This document shows positions 33,566 through 42,706 of a stretch of 64,000 nucleotides of DNA, in pieces. Below the pieces are notes generated by a model. That model had not been told where the DNA came from. It saw only the letters and a program-made list of their open reading frames with translations, and did no database searches. Source of the DNA: Terribacillus saccharophilus. GTDB taxonomy: Bacteria; Bacillota; Bacilli; Bacillales; Amphibacillaceae. Location of the stretch: NCBI RefSeq assembly GCF_002272075.1, contig NZ_NPBJ01000023.1, positions 1 to 64,000 on the forward strand, written 5' to 3'. The translations under genes were made by a program, and so were the position numbers. The number at the start of each line of letters is the position of its first letter. Position 1 is the stretch's first letter.

Positions 33566-33602
33566 ATATTAGATGGCAACTGTTATGTGCACAATTTCAC
33601 AA
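33566..33602 (-). promoter_or_regulatory. roxS promoter with overlapping Rex-like operator
   Basis: Minus strand: -35 TTGTGC (33589-33594), 17 bases, -10 TAATAT (33566-33571). The sequence TTGTGAAATTGTGCACAT (33585-33602) overlaps the -35 and matches one full half of the Rex consensus TTGTGAA-N4-TTCACAA and part of the other. NADH/NAD-controlled repression is inferred. Confidence 0.6.
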
Positions 33603-33673
33603 AAAAGTCACAAGCTCTCTTAGTCTAGTCTTTTCCATACCTGCATAAAGTGATGATAGTCGGAGGTGGCATG

Positions 33674-33859
33674 ATGAAAGGAATCGGTATCCTGTTGATC
33701 GCCTTGGTTATTTTGGCTTTATGTTTCAACATTCTCGGTATGCTTCATTTCGTTTCCTTGGCGATTACATTGCCTTTGCTATTTTTATCATTACTAGCCG
33801 CATGCTTTTTCTTTACCAGAAAAAGAACATTCAAAGGCATGAAAAAACCGACGCGTTAG
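33674..33859 (+). CDS. Small membrane protein (61 aa), at the yizD position
   Basis: Two hydrophobic helices (residues 3-22 and 27-50) and a basic tail (TRKRTFKGMKKPTR). ATG at 33674, or the ATG one codon earlier, follows GGAGGTG. B. subtilis has the short gene yizD between pepF and roxS, and this gene holds the same place; sequence identity to it is not asserted. Function unknown. Confidence 0.6.
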   Translation: MKGIGILLIALVILALCFNILGMLHFVSLAITLPLLFLSLLAACFFFTRKRTFKGMKKPTR

Positions 33860-33875
33860 CGCCGGTTTTCTTTTT
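33842..33875. terminator. Terminator between the small membrane gene and pepF
   Basis: AAAACCGACGC-GTTA-GCGCCGGTTTT, near-perfect stem containing the + gene's stop codon; T and A runs on both sides. Confidence 0.85.
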
Positions 33876-35685
33876 ATTTCTGCAATAGTTTTTCCATTTC
33901 GTCCAGTTTCTCCTCGAATACATCGAGTGCAGACAGGATAGTCTGTTTATTCGTCATATCTACTCCAGCGGACTTCAGTACTTCAATTGGATAGTCGCTG
34001 CTTCCAGCCTTGAGGAATCCTACATATTTATCAACAGCAGGCTGTCCTTCTTCAAGGATCTTAGCAGATAGTGCAGTAGCAGCTGCGTAGCCTGTAGCAT
34101 ATTGATATACATAGTAATTGTAGTAGAAATGAGGAATTCGTGCCCATTCCAAACCGATTTCTTCATCGATTGTTAAACCCTCGCCGAAGTATTTCTTGTT
34201 CAAATCATAATACATGGACGTCAGATTCTCTGCTGTAAGCACTTCACCGTCCTGCTGATGCTTATGAATCATATGCTCAAACTCAGCAAACATCGTCTGA
34301 CGGAAAACAGTGCCGCGGAATCCTTCAAGGAAGTGATTCAGCAAATACAGCTTCTCTTGCTCATCATCCACGTTATTGATCATATATTCATTCAGCAAAG
34401 CTTCATTACACGTAGATGCAACCTCGGCAACAAAAATGGAATAGTTACCATATCTGTATGGCTGATTTTTGCGTGTATAATAACTATGCACCGAATGTCC
34501 GAACTCATGTGCCAACGTGAACAGATTATTGACGTTATCCTGCCAGTTCATCAGGATATAAGGGTTTGTTCCATACGCTCCTGATGAGTACGCACCACTG
34601 CGTTTCCCCTTGTTCTCTTCCACATCAACCCAGCGGTTCTCAAAGCCTTCCTTCAGGATAGACTGATATTCTTCACCTAATGGCTCCAGTCCTTTAAGAA
34701 CGAAATCCTTCGCTTCGTCATATGACACTTTCATGTCGACATCTTTCACTAGCGGTGTGTAAAGATCATACATATGCAAGTCATCAATACCAAGCACCTT
34801 CTTGCGGAGTGCCACATAACGATGAAGCAACGGCAGACGCTCATTGACAGCTTCTACGAGGTTATCATAAACCTGTTCAGGAATTTTATTATTATCCAGC
34901 GCAGACTGACGGGCTGACTCATAATTCCTTACTTTCGCGTAGAAGTTATTCTTCTTCACTGTACCTGAAAGTGTTGAAGCAAAAGTATTGCGGAATTGAC
35001 CGAATGTATCATACATGGACTTGAATGCGTCACGGCGGACACGCTGATCCTTCGATTCAAGGAATGTGACATAACGGCCATGCGTAACGTCAACTTCTTC
35101 CCCTTCTTCATTCTTGATGCTCGGGAAAGTTAAATCTGCGTTGTTAAGCATACCAAAGGTAGCAGAGCCATTATCGGTCACTTCGGAAGCTTGAGCAAGT
35201 AATGTCTCTTCCTTCTCAGACAGCACATGCGCACGCTGACGGCTGATTTCGTTCAAGGTATGCTCGTACACTTTAAGATCATCATTTTCTTTCAGGAACG
35301 ATTGGATGCGGCTCTCATCGATTGCAAGTAACTCTGGAACAATATAGCTCATCTTACTTGAGATCTGCGTAATCAATAACTCCGCTTTTGATTGCAGTGC
35401 TTGATAATGCCCGTTCGTCGTATCCTGGTCATAACGCATATGCGCGTATGTATAAAGCTTGCCGATACGCTCAGATAATTCATCCTGTAGTTTGAACATC
35501 TTATACAGCGTGTCTGCGGATTCTTCAAGCTTGCCTTGGAATGCAGAAATCTTATCTCCATCCTCAGACAATGCTTTGCGCTCTTCCTCCCACAGGTCAT
35601 CTGTTGCGAATATATTCTCTAGGTTCCAAGTGTTTTCTACTGGTACCTCGCTTCGTTTTGGTAAAGATTTAGCTGATTTTGACAC
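33874..35685 (-). CDS. pepF: Oligoendopeptidase F
   Basis: Zinc metallopeptidase of the M3 family (603 aa) that cuts short peptides in the cytoplasm. The HExxH site is LAHEFGHSVHSYY (near residue 385), with the downstream Glu in FVAEVASTCNEALL. GTG at 35685 sits six bases after GGAGGAGG; an ATG two codons earlier directly touches that site. In B. subtilis PepF can interfere with small signalling peptides when overexpressed. Confidence 0.95.
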   Translation of the reverse strand: MSKSAKSLPKRSEVPVENTWNLENIFATDDLWEEERKALSEDGDKISAFQGKLEESADTLYKMFKLQDELSERIGKLYTYAHMRYDQDTTNGHYQALQSKAELLITQISSKMSYIVPELLAIDESRIQSFLKENDDLKVYEHTLNEISRQRAHVLSEKEETLLAQASEVTDNGSATFGMLNNADLTFPSIKNEEGEEVDVTHGRYVTFLESKDQRVRRDAFKSMYDTFGQFRNTFASTLSGTVKKNNFYAKVRNYESARQSALDNNKIPEQVYDNLVEAVNERLPLLHRYVALRKKVLGIDDLHMYDLYTPLVKDVDMKVSYDEAKDFVLKGLEPLGEEYQSILKEGFENRWVDVEENKGKRSGAYSSGAYGTNPYILMNWQDNVNNLFTLAHEFGHSVHSYYTRKNQPYRYGNYSIFVAEVASTCNEALLNEYMINNVDDEQEKLYLLNHFLEGFRGTVFRQTMFAEFEHMIHKHQQDGEVLTAENLTSMYYDLNKKYFGEGLTIDEEIGLEWARIPHFYYNYYVYQYATGYAAATALSAKILEEGQPAVDKYVGFLKAGSSDYPIEVLKSAGVDMTNKQTILSALDVFEEKLDEMEKLLQK

Positions 35686-35823
35686 GAACATCCTCCTCCA
35701 ATGCTGCTTACCTTTTCTGTTCCAATAACTATTTCGAATTTTATTAGGGAAAATCCTTCAACTATAAGCATTTTCTCTCTTATATTATATATAAAAGCAT
35801 GAGAATCATGCGAAGAATATCCC

Positions 35824-36930
35824 TCAGAATAGAGATAATCCCTTTTTCTTTACAAAGGTCTCGGAATCAATTTGATCGAACCAGCCGTGCTGGCATAGAC
35901 GCTGCATGTATGATTCCACGGGATGTTTATTGGAAGATATGGCAAACGGATTTGTATTGACTTCCCATTTTCTGCAGACATACACTAGCCGATTGAGAGA
36001 TACGCTTTCCATGACAGGTATGTGATCCAATTGCTCAAGCCACAAATCAGTCTGCCAAATATATGGTGGCACAGACATTTGATACTGGGATTCAACAGGC
36101 TGCAAAATATATAGTGGAATATCTTGTAGCAGCAATCCGTTATCATACAATCGTGTTACCCAGCGCTTTATAGGAGCAGAAGCAAATGTTAGCGGTTTCG
36201 CTATCGCTCTTGCTTGGATACTATGCCATGCCTGATTGATTTCTAGAAGTTTTTTCGGGAGGGTATGGAATAATTGGGGGAAACGTAATCTCTGGAGTGG
36301 ACGGAAAAAGAACTGACCGATAGTCTGTTTTTTACCTGTAAGGAGAATATGCTGGACGTTACACAAAGTCTCAGTGTTTGAACAATAATATAATAGCTGT
36401 AAAGGCATGCTCTGCTTGTGTTGCATTAGGAAGCGCTGTTCTCGTTTCGGCAGGTCGAGCATATAAGTAGATGTACGTTTTAAACGATTTCCTCCTAGAA
36501 TCCATATGGGAATAATTCCATTTCGCTCATATGCTTCATTACGTCGCAGCAGCTCTTCATCCGATATGGATGCACATTGATATTCAATAGCTAGCTCTCT
36601 TCCACTAGGGGCATGCAGCAGCAAGTCTGGACGTCTAGCCGATTCTTTTACGCATTCCTCCAATTTGACAGCATAGCCTTGCTTTTTCAGCCAATAAAAC
36701 AGCTGCAGCTTACCTCGCATATGGTATAAACTCTCCCCGGTTCCGTCCAGCTCGCAGTCGTGGATTTGTTCATGTGCGAAATGAGGAATAACCTTCTTGC
36801 CAGCACGTATGATGACTGACTTTCTGCAGGCTGGACAGAGAAAACGCCGCTTTCTAAAATTATGGATTTGCTCTCTTTGATGTGCAGCAAGCAGGATGAG
36901 TCTGCCATCCTCTAACTGTGCCTGCAACAT
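35824..36930 (-). CDS. coiA: Competence protein CoiA
   Basis: Competence-associated protein of 368 aa. N-terminal zinc-finger-like FLCPACRKSVIIRAGKKVIPHFAH (given in part; Cys pair and His near residues 33-55), then a nuclease-like PD-(D/E)xK core with RRPDLLL and ELAIEYQCA, and a long C-terminal region. Needed in transformation for handling incoming DNA. ATG at 36930 follows AAGGAGGTG. It neighbours mecA and spx as in B. subtilis. Confidence 0.92.
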   Translation of the reverse strand: MLQAQLEDGRLILLAAHQREQIHNFRKRRFLCPACRKSVIIRAGKKVIPHFAHEQIHDCELDGTGESLYHMRGKLQLFYWLKKQGYAVKLEECVKESARRPDLLLHAPSGRELAIEYQCASISDEELLRRNEAYERNGIIPIWILGGNRLKRTSTYMLDLPKREQRFLMQHKQSMPLQLLYYCSNTETLCNVQHILLTGKKQTIGQFFFRPLQRLRFPQLFHTLPKKLLEINQAWHSIQARAIAKPLTFASAPIKRWVTRLYDNGLLLQDIPLYILQPVESQYQMSVPPYIWQTDLWLEQLDHIPVMESVSLNRLVYVCRKWEVNTNPFAISSNKHPVESYMQRLCQHGWFDQIDSETFVKKKGLSLF

Positions 36931-37009
36931 ATCTATCACCTCCTTGAGTTTAGTATATATCAAGAAATTGCCAGCGCTGAAAAACTGACCAAAAAAGCAA
37001 ATTTAAGCA

Positions 37010-37042
37010 CAAAAAAATAGACATTCTGTAATGAATGTCTAT
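37010..37042 (-). terminator. Terminator of mecA
   Basis: ATAGACATTC / GAATGTCTAT stem with TTTTTTT on the minus strand. Confidence 0.85.
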
Positions 37043-37710
37043 TTACGAGGGAAGTATTGCTTCACGTTAGTAAGTGCGTTTTCAGCGAATATCACCTTGC
37101 CGTATTCTTCCAATCGATAAATCGTTGTCTGGGAATCATAGCCGAATTCAAGGATCTGACTTAGAACATCTTCCTGCTCATCATCTCCAAGAATAGTGTC
37201 ATCGAATTCTACATACAGCATATATCTGTCTTTGTAATGGAATAATCTGTTTTCGATGCCATACGTCTCTTCAAAGTAGTGGCTAAGCTGAATCACATCC
37301 TCAAAGTCACGGAATTGAATAACGAAGGATAATTCCTCTTCATCCTCTTCTTCCCCATCTTGCTGATGTGAGCCGAATTTTTCCTCGAGGACAGAATCGA
37401 CTTTCTCCTCTACAGAAGATTGAATTGTTTTATCATCGACGTTCAGCTCTAAACTTTCTCCATCTTTAGATAGCTGAGCCTTTGTTACGACAATTTCCAA
37501 TCCTTTATCCATGGCCTGCACTTGAATCCATAGCGGCCCCTCGACATTGAAGTCCTCTTTATAATTGACTTCATCCATCATCTGCCAGAACAATTGCTCA
37601 CTTCGTTCACGGTTATACCAAATATCTTCTTTATCAAAGCCGCGATCTTCAATATCTATATAAGATATAAAAAATTTAATTGTATTTTCATTTATTCTTT
37701 CTATTTCCAT
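37039..37710 (-). CDS. mecA: Adaptor protein MecA
   Basis: Adaptor that links substrates (ComK and others) to ClpC/ClpP (223 aa). N-terminal substrate-binding domain (MEIERINENTIKFFISYIDIEDRGF in part), acidic linker (about 105-125, DGEEEDEEE) and C-terminal ClpC-binding domain. Length and domain spacing fit the family. Controls competence and biofilm genes in B. subtilis. Confidence 0.95.
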   Translation of the reverse strand: MEIERINENTIKFFISYIDIEDRGFDKEDIWYNRERSEQLFWQMMDEVNYKEDFNVEGPLWIQVQAMDKGLEIVVTKAQLSKDGESLELNVDDKTIQSSVEEKVDSVLEEKFGSHQQDGEEEDEEELSFVIQFRDFEDVIQLSHYFEETYGIENRLFHYKDRYMLYVEFDDTILGDDEQEDVLSQILEFGYDSQTTIYRLEEYGKVIFAENALTNVKQYFPRK

Positions 37711-37944
37711 GGTTTTCTCTCCCTCCAGTAAAGTGGCAGGTGAAAAACGCCCTCTTGCCTTTACACTTCCCGTATTCCCTTACCCTCAATCTAACTTTTT
37801 CTGTGTGTATTTCTATTTTATGATAAATCCTCCCGTAAGGAAAACAGAAAGGCTTAAGATTGCCGAAAAAAGGCGAATGCCCTTAGAAGGATTCTGTCCA
37901 TTGTAGCGCATTTCAGATAATTTGTCATCCAAGGGAAGCTGGAA

Positions 37945-37982
37945 AGAAAAAAGACGCAGATCCCAATGGATCCACGTCCTTT
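37945..37982 (-). terminator. Terminator of spx
   Basis: GACGCAGATCC-CAAT-GGATCCACGTC stem with a TTTTTTCTTT tail on the minus strand. Confidence 0.7.
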
Positions 37983-37994
37983 GTCTGTATAAGG

Positions 37995-38390
37995 TCAGTT
38001 GACCATACGCTGTGCTTCACGCAACTGGAATGTACGCACAGTTCTTGGCAAGAAGCGGCGAATTTCATCCTCATTGTAGCCTACCTGCAAACGCTTCTCA
38101 TCAAGGATGATCGGACGTCGCAATAGACCTGGGTTTTCTTGAATCAAGCTATATAACTTCTTCAATGGTAATTGATCTAAGTTCATATTTAGGCTTTGGA
38201 AAACCTTTGAGCGTGTAGAGATGATCTCATCTGTACCATCTTCTGTCATACGCAGGATTTCCTTGATTTCATCAAGTGATAATGTCTCGGAGAAGATGTT
38301 CCTCTCTGTGAACGGAATATCGTGCTCTTCTAACCAAGCTTTAGCTTTGCGGCAAGATGTACAACTTGGTGAGGTATAAAGTGTTACCAT
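37995..38390 (-). CDS. spx: Global redox regulator Spx
   Basis: ArsC-fold regulator (131 aa) that binds the alpha C-terminal domain of RNA polymerase. The redox switch CxxC is Cys10 and Cys13 in PSCTSCRK. The RPI motif ([18 protein letters not shown]) is typical. The C-terminal tail lets ClpXP with YjbH remove it. RBS GAGGAG before ATG at 38390. yjbC lies 226 bases upstream, and that gap probably holds spx's own promoters. Confidence 0.96.
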   Translation of the reverse strand: MVTLYTSPSCTSCRKAKAWLEEHDIPFTERNIFSETLSLDEIKEILRMTEDGTDEIISTRSKVFQSLNMNLDQLPLKKLYSLIQENPGLLRRPIILDEKRLQVGYNEDEIRRFLPRTVRTFQLREAQRMVN

Positions 38391-38616
38391 TAAACTTCAC
38401 TCCTCAATACAGAATATGTTTCTATTTCTTTGCCCATGGAAAGATTTTATTTAAAATAATTTTAATTTAATCTCTCTATGTACAAGTATACTACAGTGGT
38501 CAAGTTATTAAAAGACTTCCTGAAAGATACCACAGTTTTTACACAAATATACGTATGCAACGGTGTTATGGTTCCTATTTACCCTGCCTAAAAGGTTTAA
38601 AACCCATTTTAATAAG

Positions 38617-39207
38617 TTATTTTTGATTTTCTTTCAATGTATCAAAAATACTATCCTTCTCCGTATCTTTAGAAAATGTCAACACTTCATCAGATTCCTG
38701 ATAGGACTCTCCATACAGCTGTTTATCCTTGTAAGTATGAATCTGTTCGTACATATCCCTCATTGCAGCGAATATCTCCTCCTCTGTCTCCCCATTTGGC
38801 GCCCAGTACAGGATTTCCATCGGATTCTCCTCTGCTGTGGCAAGGGAACGGCGGTTATAGCCAATCATCTTGGCGTGCTGGAATCCTTGTTTTTCGTAGA
38901 AACGAAGACGTTTTTGGGAATCAGAATCCTCATACTGCAGCGGTTCCACTTCTAGCAGAATTGGCTTTGCGCGTTTCTTCAGCTTATCAATAAGCTTGCC
39001 TCCGATGCCTTGTCCGCGTGTTTTAGCAGCGACATATACATAATCGATAAATAGAAAATGGTCGAATTCTGCATACATCAGGACATGCTCTTCGCTCTCA
39101 TCCTTGAAATATACATCAGCCTTCTCTTTCAACAGTAATTCCATATGCTCCTTCGATTTCATTTCTTCTATCGGAAAATACTTGCTCAGTTTCTCATACC
39201 AATTCAT
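38617..39207 (-). CDS. yjbC: GNAT-family acetyltransferase YjbC
   Basis: Putative N-acetyltransferase (196 aa). Acetyl-CoA site RGQGIGGKLIDKLKKRA (near residue 65) and a C-terminal RFYEKQGFQHAKMIGYNRRS. In B. subtilis it is the first gene of a yjbC-spx unit; the order is kept here. The long acidic C-terminal extension past residue 140 is a feature of this group. Acceptor unknown. Confidence 0.9.
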   Translation of the reverse strand: MNWYEKLSKYFPIEEMKSKEHMELLLKEKADVYFKDESEEHVLMYAEFDHFLFIDYVYVAAKTRGQGIGGKLIDKLKKRAKPILLEVEPLQYEDSDSQKRLRFYEKQGFQHAKMIGYNRRSLATAEENPMEILYWAPNGETEEEIFAAMRDMYEQIHTYKDKQLYGESYQESDEVLTFSKDTEKDSIFDTLKENQK

Positions 39208-39269
39208 AAGGCAGCTCCTTCAGCGAATGTATATCATAGTTATACCCGCGAACACTCTACATAAACAAA

Positions 39270-39296
39270 ACAGCCTCCCAAAAGAGAGGCTGTTTC
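39270..39296 (-). terminator. Terminator downstream of the DUF4015 gene
   Basis: AAACAGCCTC / GAGGCTGTTT stem around CCAAAA, T-run on the minus strand. Confidence 0.75.
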
Positions 39297-39299
39297 GAA

Positions 39300-40499
39300 T
39301 TATGGTGTAAAATCGACACCTTCTGTATAGTTGTTCGCTGCATTCCAAATGAGAAATTCATCGATTCCATTCTCATTTAGCGCACGAATCTGATCTTCTA
39401 CTTCCTGCTTGCCATACTGTTTAGAGGACACCCATGGTGCTTCGAAATCCTGAATCCACGGTCTTGATACTGGTTTGTTCTCAAGCTTACCTAACACGTC
39501 ATTCTCCACTTTGGCATATTCAGCCGTCAGTTCATATGGGTGATCATTCGGAACATCCAATCCGAAGTAAGACGTCCAGTGGCTCGGATAAATCATCGAA
39601 GAAATGACATCGACATTAGATGAAATTTTAGAGAAGTTCTGCCCGATCCCCGGTGCTTCCTCCAGAGTCGCTGCGTAGCCAAATATATCAACCGATGTCT
39701 GGACATCATAGTTGGATAATTCCTCTTTTGCATATGCTACAAAATCAGTTACGGCATTCACGCGTTTCTGTACATTGTCTGTATCTTCATTAGTATAATC
39801 CCCAAGGTCATACTGTAGTTCATCGTCCTTCGTCTCAAATCCTTCCGGGAATCGGACGTAATCAAACTGAATCTCCTGGAAGCCCATCATAGCAGCCTCC
39901 TTTGCCAGCTCCACATTGTATTCCCATACTTCATGCTGAAACGGACTGACGAATGCTTCCCCGCGTCCATTCTTCCACACGCTGCCGTCCGGATTGCGGA
40001 AGGATAGCTCTGGCTTCTTCTCGGCTAATAACGTATCTTTGAACACGACAATACGGGCAATCGGATATATCTTATGCTTCTCTAATTCCTTCAGCATCTT
40101 TTGCGGGTCGTCTATGTAGTTTTGTGCTATGTCGTAGTATGGAGATTTTTTATCAGGCGTGTATGTAATGTTACCATGATCGTCCTTAATATCGATGACC
40201 ATTGCATTGAGATCTGTTTCGTCCACCATCTTCACCAAGCTGTCGAATTTCGCTCCCCCTGCACTAGGTCCTGTCACATATATACCTCTGACAGCATCGG
40301 GATACTCAAAGGATAAATCTGATGAATATGTAAATCGTTTCATTACTTGCGGCACTTCATATGTTTCGACAGTCGAGGAACGGGCAGTAAGCTGCTTTCC
40401 TTCCAATTGCTCTCCTTCATTAGCTGCAAACGCAGCTGTTGGCATTAACGCTGTAACAACAAGTGCTGCACTCATCATCGACTTCTTGAATTTTCCCAT
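39300..40499 (-). CDS. Secreted putative glycoside hydrolase (DUF4015 type)
   Basis: Exported protein of 399 aa. Signal peptide (MGKFKKSMMSAALVVTALMP..AFA, cleavage near residue 25), then a TIM-barrel-like domain with VRGIYVTGPSAGG, MVIDIKDDHGNITY, YPIARIVVFKD, GFQEIQFDYVRFPEG and DVISSMIYPSHW. These are typical of putative glycosidases of the PF13200 family. It may act on cell-wall or exopolysaccharide glycans; no substrate is known. It stands between yjbC and opp, where B. subtilis has none. Confidence 0.85.
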   Translation of the reverse strand: MGKFKKSMMSAALVVTALMPTAAFAANEGEQLEGKQLTARSSTVETYEVPQVMKRFTYSSDLSFEYPDAVRGIYVTGPSAGGAKFDSLVKMVDETDLNAMVIDIKDDHGNITYTPDKKSPYYDIAQNYIDDPQKMLKELEKHKIYPIARIVVFKDTLLAEKKPELSFRNPDGSVWKNGRGEAFVSPFQHEVWEYNVELAKEAAMMGFQEIQFDYVRFPEGFETKDDELQYDLGDYTNEDTDNVQKRVNAVTDFVAYAKEELSNYDVQTSVDIFGYAATLEEAPGIGQNFSKISSNVDVISSMIYPSHWTSYFGLDVPNDHPYELTAEYAKVENDVLGKLENKPVSRPWIQDFEAPWVSSKQYGKQEVEDQIRALNENGIDEFLIWNAANNYTEGVDFTP

Positions 40500-40661
40500 T
40501 CTATCAATCTCCTATTTGGTAGTTAGTTTCATTATAAGGGAGATATTTGGCAGATGAAACCTGTTTTCCCAAGTCTTTGACGAAATCACCAAGTTTATGT
40601 CGGATTATACCTCCTCTTCCTACTTAACCTATTTTTTCATGGAGCAAACCTAAAATAACAC

Positions 40662-40690
40662 AAAAAAACCGCAGCTCATGGCTGCGGTTT
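40662..40690 (-). terminator. Terminator of the opp operon
   Basis: AACCGCAGC-TCATG-GCTGCGGTT with TTTTTTTG on the minus strand. Confidence 0.88.
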
Positions 40691-40696
40691 TGCACA

Positions 40697-41641
40697 TTAG
40701 TTTGTAACAGTGTTCTGTTTTTCTTTTTTGTATTCCTCAAATTCCTTCGAAGTGCACAATACCCAATGTCTTGGACTAATCTCACGGAATTCAGGCTCTT
40801 CGCTCGTATCATGCTGACTTGGATCATATACGATACGTTTACGATTGCGCTCGTAGATTGGATCCGGAAGCGGAATCGCGGAAAGAAGGGAGCGTGTATA
40901 CGGATGCACTGGATTCTTATAAAGCTCCTCTGCATCTGCAAGCTCAACTAGTTTACCGAAGTACATAACACCAATTCGATCACTGATGTATTTTACCATT
41001 GAAAGGTCATGGGCGATGAACAGGTAAGTGAGTCCTTTTTCCTTTTGAAGCTGCTTCATCAAGTTGACAACCTGTGCCTGAATTGATACATCAAGCGCTG
41101 AAATCGGCTCATCAGCAATGATAAATTCTGGGTCTACTGCCAAGGCGCGGGCGATACCAAGACGCTGACGCTGACCACCGCTGAATTCATGCGGATAGCG
41201 GTTGGCATGCTCTTTATTCAAACCAACTGTTTCCAGCAATTCGTAAACTTTTGCTTTTCGTTCTTCAGCGTTTTTCGCTAGGCCATGAATATCGATACCT
41301 TCTGCAATGATATCCATAACAGTCATACGCGGGTTCAAGGAAGAATACGGATCCTGGAAAATCATTTGCATCTGACGGTTGAATTTCTTCAACTCAGATT
41401 TGTTCTTCTTTCCTTGGACGTTTTCTCCTTTGAAAAGCACTTCACCATCTGTGGAGTTGTACAGACGGATGATAGAGCGACCAGTTGTAGATTTACCACA
41501 GCCTGACTCGCCTACAAGTCCGAATGTCTCCCCTTTATAAATATCAAACGTCAATCCATCGACTGCTTTGACGACGTTATTTCTTCCAAGTTTGAAATGC
41601 TGCTTCAGATTCTTGATCTCAAGTAATTTTTCCTGACTCAT
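40697..41641 (-). CDS. oppF: Oligopeptide ABC transporter ATPase OppF
   Basis: ATPase (314 aa). Walker A GESGCGKST, signature LSGG-type FSGGQRQRLGIARALAVDP, Walker B FIIADEPISALD and switch His FIAHDLS are intact. The C-terminus carries the oligopeptide extension (HPYTRSLLSAIPLPDP). The start overlaps the oppD stop by one base (TAATG). Confidence 0.94.
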   Translation of the reverse strand: MSQEKLLEIKNLKQHFKLGRNNVVKAVDGLTFDIYKGETFGLVGESGCGKSTTGRSIIRLYNSTDGEVLFKGENVQGKKNKSELKKFNRQMQMIFQDPYSSLNPRMTVMDIIAEGIDIHGLAKNAEERKAKVYELLETVGLNKEHANRYPHEFSGGQRQRLGIARALAVDPEFIIADEPISALDVSIQAQVVNLMKQLQKEKGLTYLFIAHDLSMVKYISDRIGVMYFGKLVELADAEELYKNPVHPYTRSLLSAIPLPDPIYERNRKRIVYDPSQHDTSEEPEFREISPRHWVLCTSKEFEEYKKEKQNTVTN

Positions 41642-42687
41642 TATCGCGTCGCCTCCTCAGAATGGTCCATTGACTCGATCCGCTTCTTCACTGACTCAGG
41701 CGGCTCGACCTTCGGTGCATCTTCATGCAAAAGCCATGTCGCTGCATAATGCGTATCGGACACCTTGAACATAGGCGGCTGTTCGACAAAGTCAATTTCA
41801 AGCGCGAATTTGTTACGCGCTGCAAAGGCATCCCCTTTTGGAGGTGCAATCAAATCAGGAGGTGTACCCGGAATTGCAAACAGTTCCTCTTCGTCACTCT
41901 CAAGTGTCGGCATGGAACCGAGCAGACCCCATGTGTACGGGTGTTTCGGATTGTAGAACACTTCATCAACTGTTCCGATCTCAACGATCTTCCCAGCATA
42001 CATTACTGCTACTCGGTCTGCTACGTTGGCAACGACACCCAGATCATGAGTAATGAAGATGATAGATGTATCTACTTTCTTTTGAATGTCTTTCATCAAT
42101 TCTAGAATCTGAGCTTGAATAGTTACATCCAATGCAGTTGTCGGTTCATCGGCAATCAAAACTCTTGGATTACATGCCAGCGCAATAGCAATTACGACAC
42201 GCTGACGCATACCACCTGAGAATTGATGCGGATATTGTTTCATCCGAGCTTCAGGATTCGGAATTTGCACCAAATTCATCAGCTCTATTGCTTTCTCACG
42301 TGCTTCTGCTTTGCCCATATTTTGGTGCTTGATCAAGCCTTCCATGATTTGCGTTCCGACTTTCATAGTCGGGTTCAAGGAAGTCATTGGATCCTGGAAG
42401 ATCATTGAGATGTCTTTCCCGCGGATCTTTTGAAGTTCTGATTCTTTTAGTTTCGTAATATCTTTATTGTCGAAGGTAATGCTGCCTTCTTTTACAAAGC
42501 CATGGGGCTTTGGGAGCAGACCCATGAGTGTTTTTGTTGTTACAGATTTTCCTGAACCAGACTCACCTACGATTGCGAGTGTCTCTCCTTTGTGAAGATC
42601 GAAGGTAACTCCGCGAACCGCTTGTACCTCTCCCCCATGTGTTTTGAAGGAGACTTTCAAATCTTTCACTTCAAGAATTTTTTCCAT
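41641..42687 (-). CDS. oppD: Oligopeptide ABC transporter ATPase OppD
   Basis: ATPase (348 aa) pairing with OppF. Walker A GESGSGKS, signature FSGGMRQRVVIAIALACNP, Walker B VLIADEPTTALD, switch FITHDLG. C-terminal extension with HPYTWGLLGSMPTL. In this family a Cys cluster near the C-terminus can bind an iron-sulphur cluster; none is seen here. Lies 19 bases after oppC. Confidence 0.94.
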   Translation of the reverse strand: MEKILEVKDLKVSFKTHGGEVQAVRGVTFDLHKGETLAIVGESGSGKSVTTKTLMGLLPKPHGFVKEGSITFDNKDITKLKESELQKIRGKDISMIFQDPMTSLNPTMKVGTQIMEGLIKHQNMGKAEAREKAIELMNLVQIPNPEARMKQYPHQFSGGMRQRVVIAIALACNPRVLIADEPTTALDVTIQAQILELMKDIQKKVDTSIIFITHDLGVVANVADRVAVMYAGKIVEIGTVDEVFYNPKHPYTWGLLGSMPTLESDEEELFAIPGTPPDLIAPPKGDAFAARNKFALEIDFVEQPPMFKVSDTHYAATWLLHEDAPKVEPPESVKKRIESMDHSEEATR

Positions 42688-42706
42688 CTCGGTTCACCGC
42701 CTTTAA

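Noticed and set aside
36687-36908. Minus-strand frame inside coiA
   Set aside because: Shadow of coiA in another frame; no start signal and no recognisable protein.
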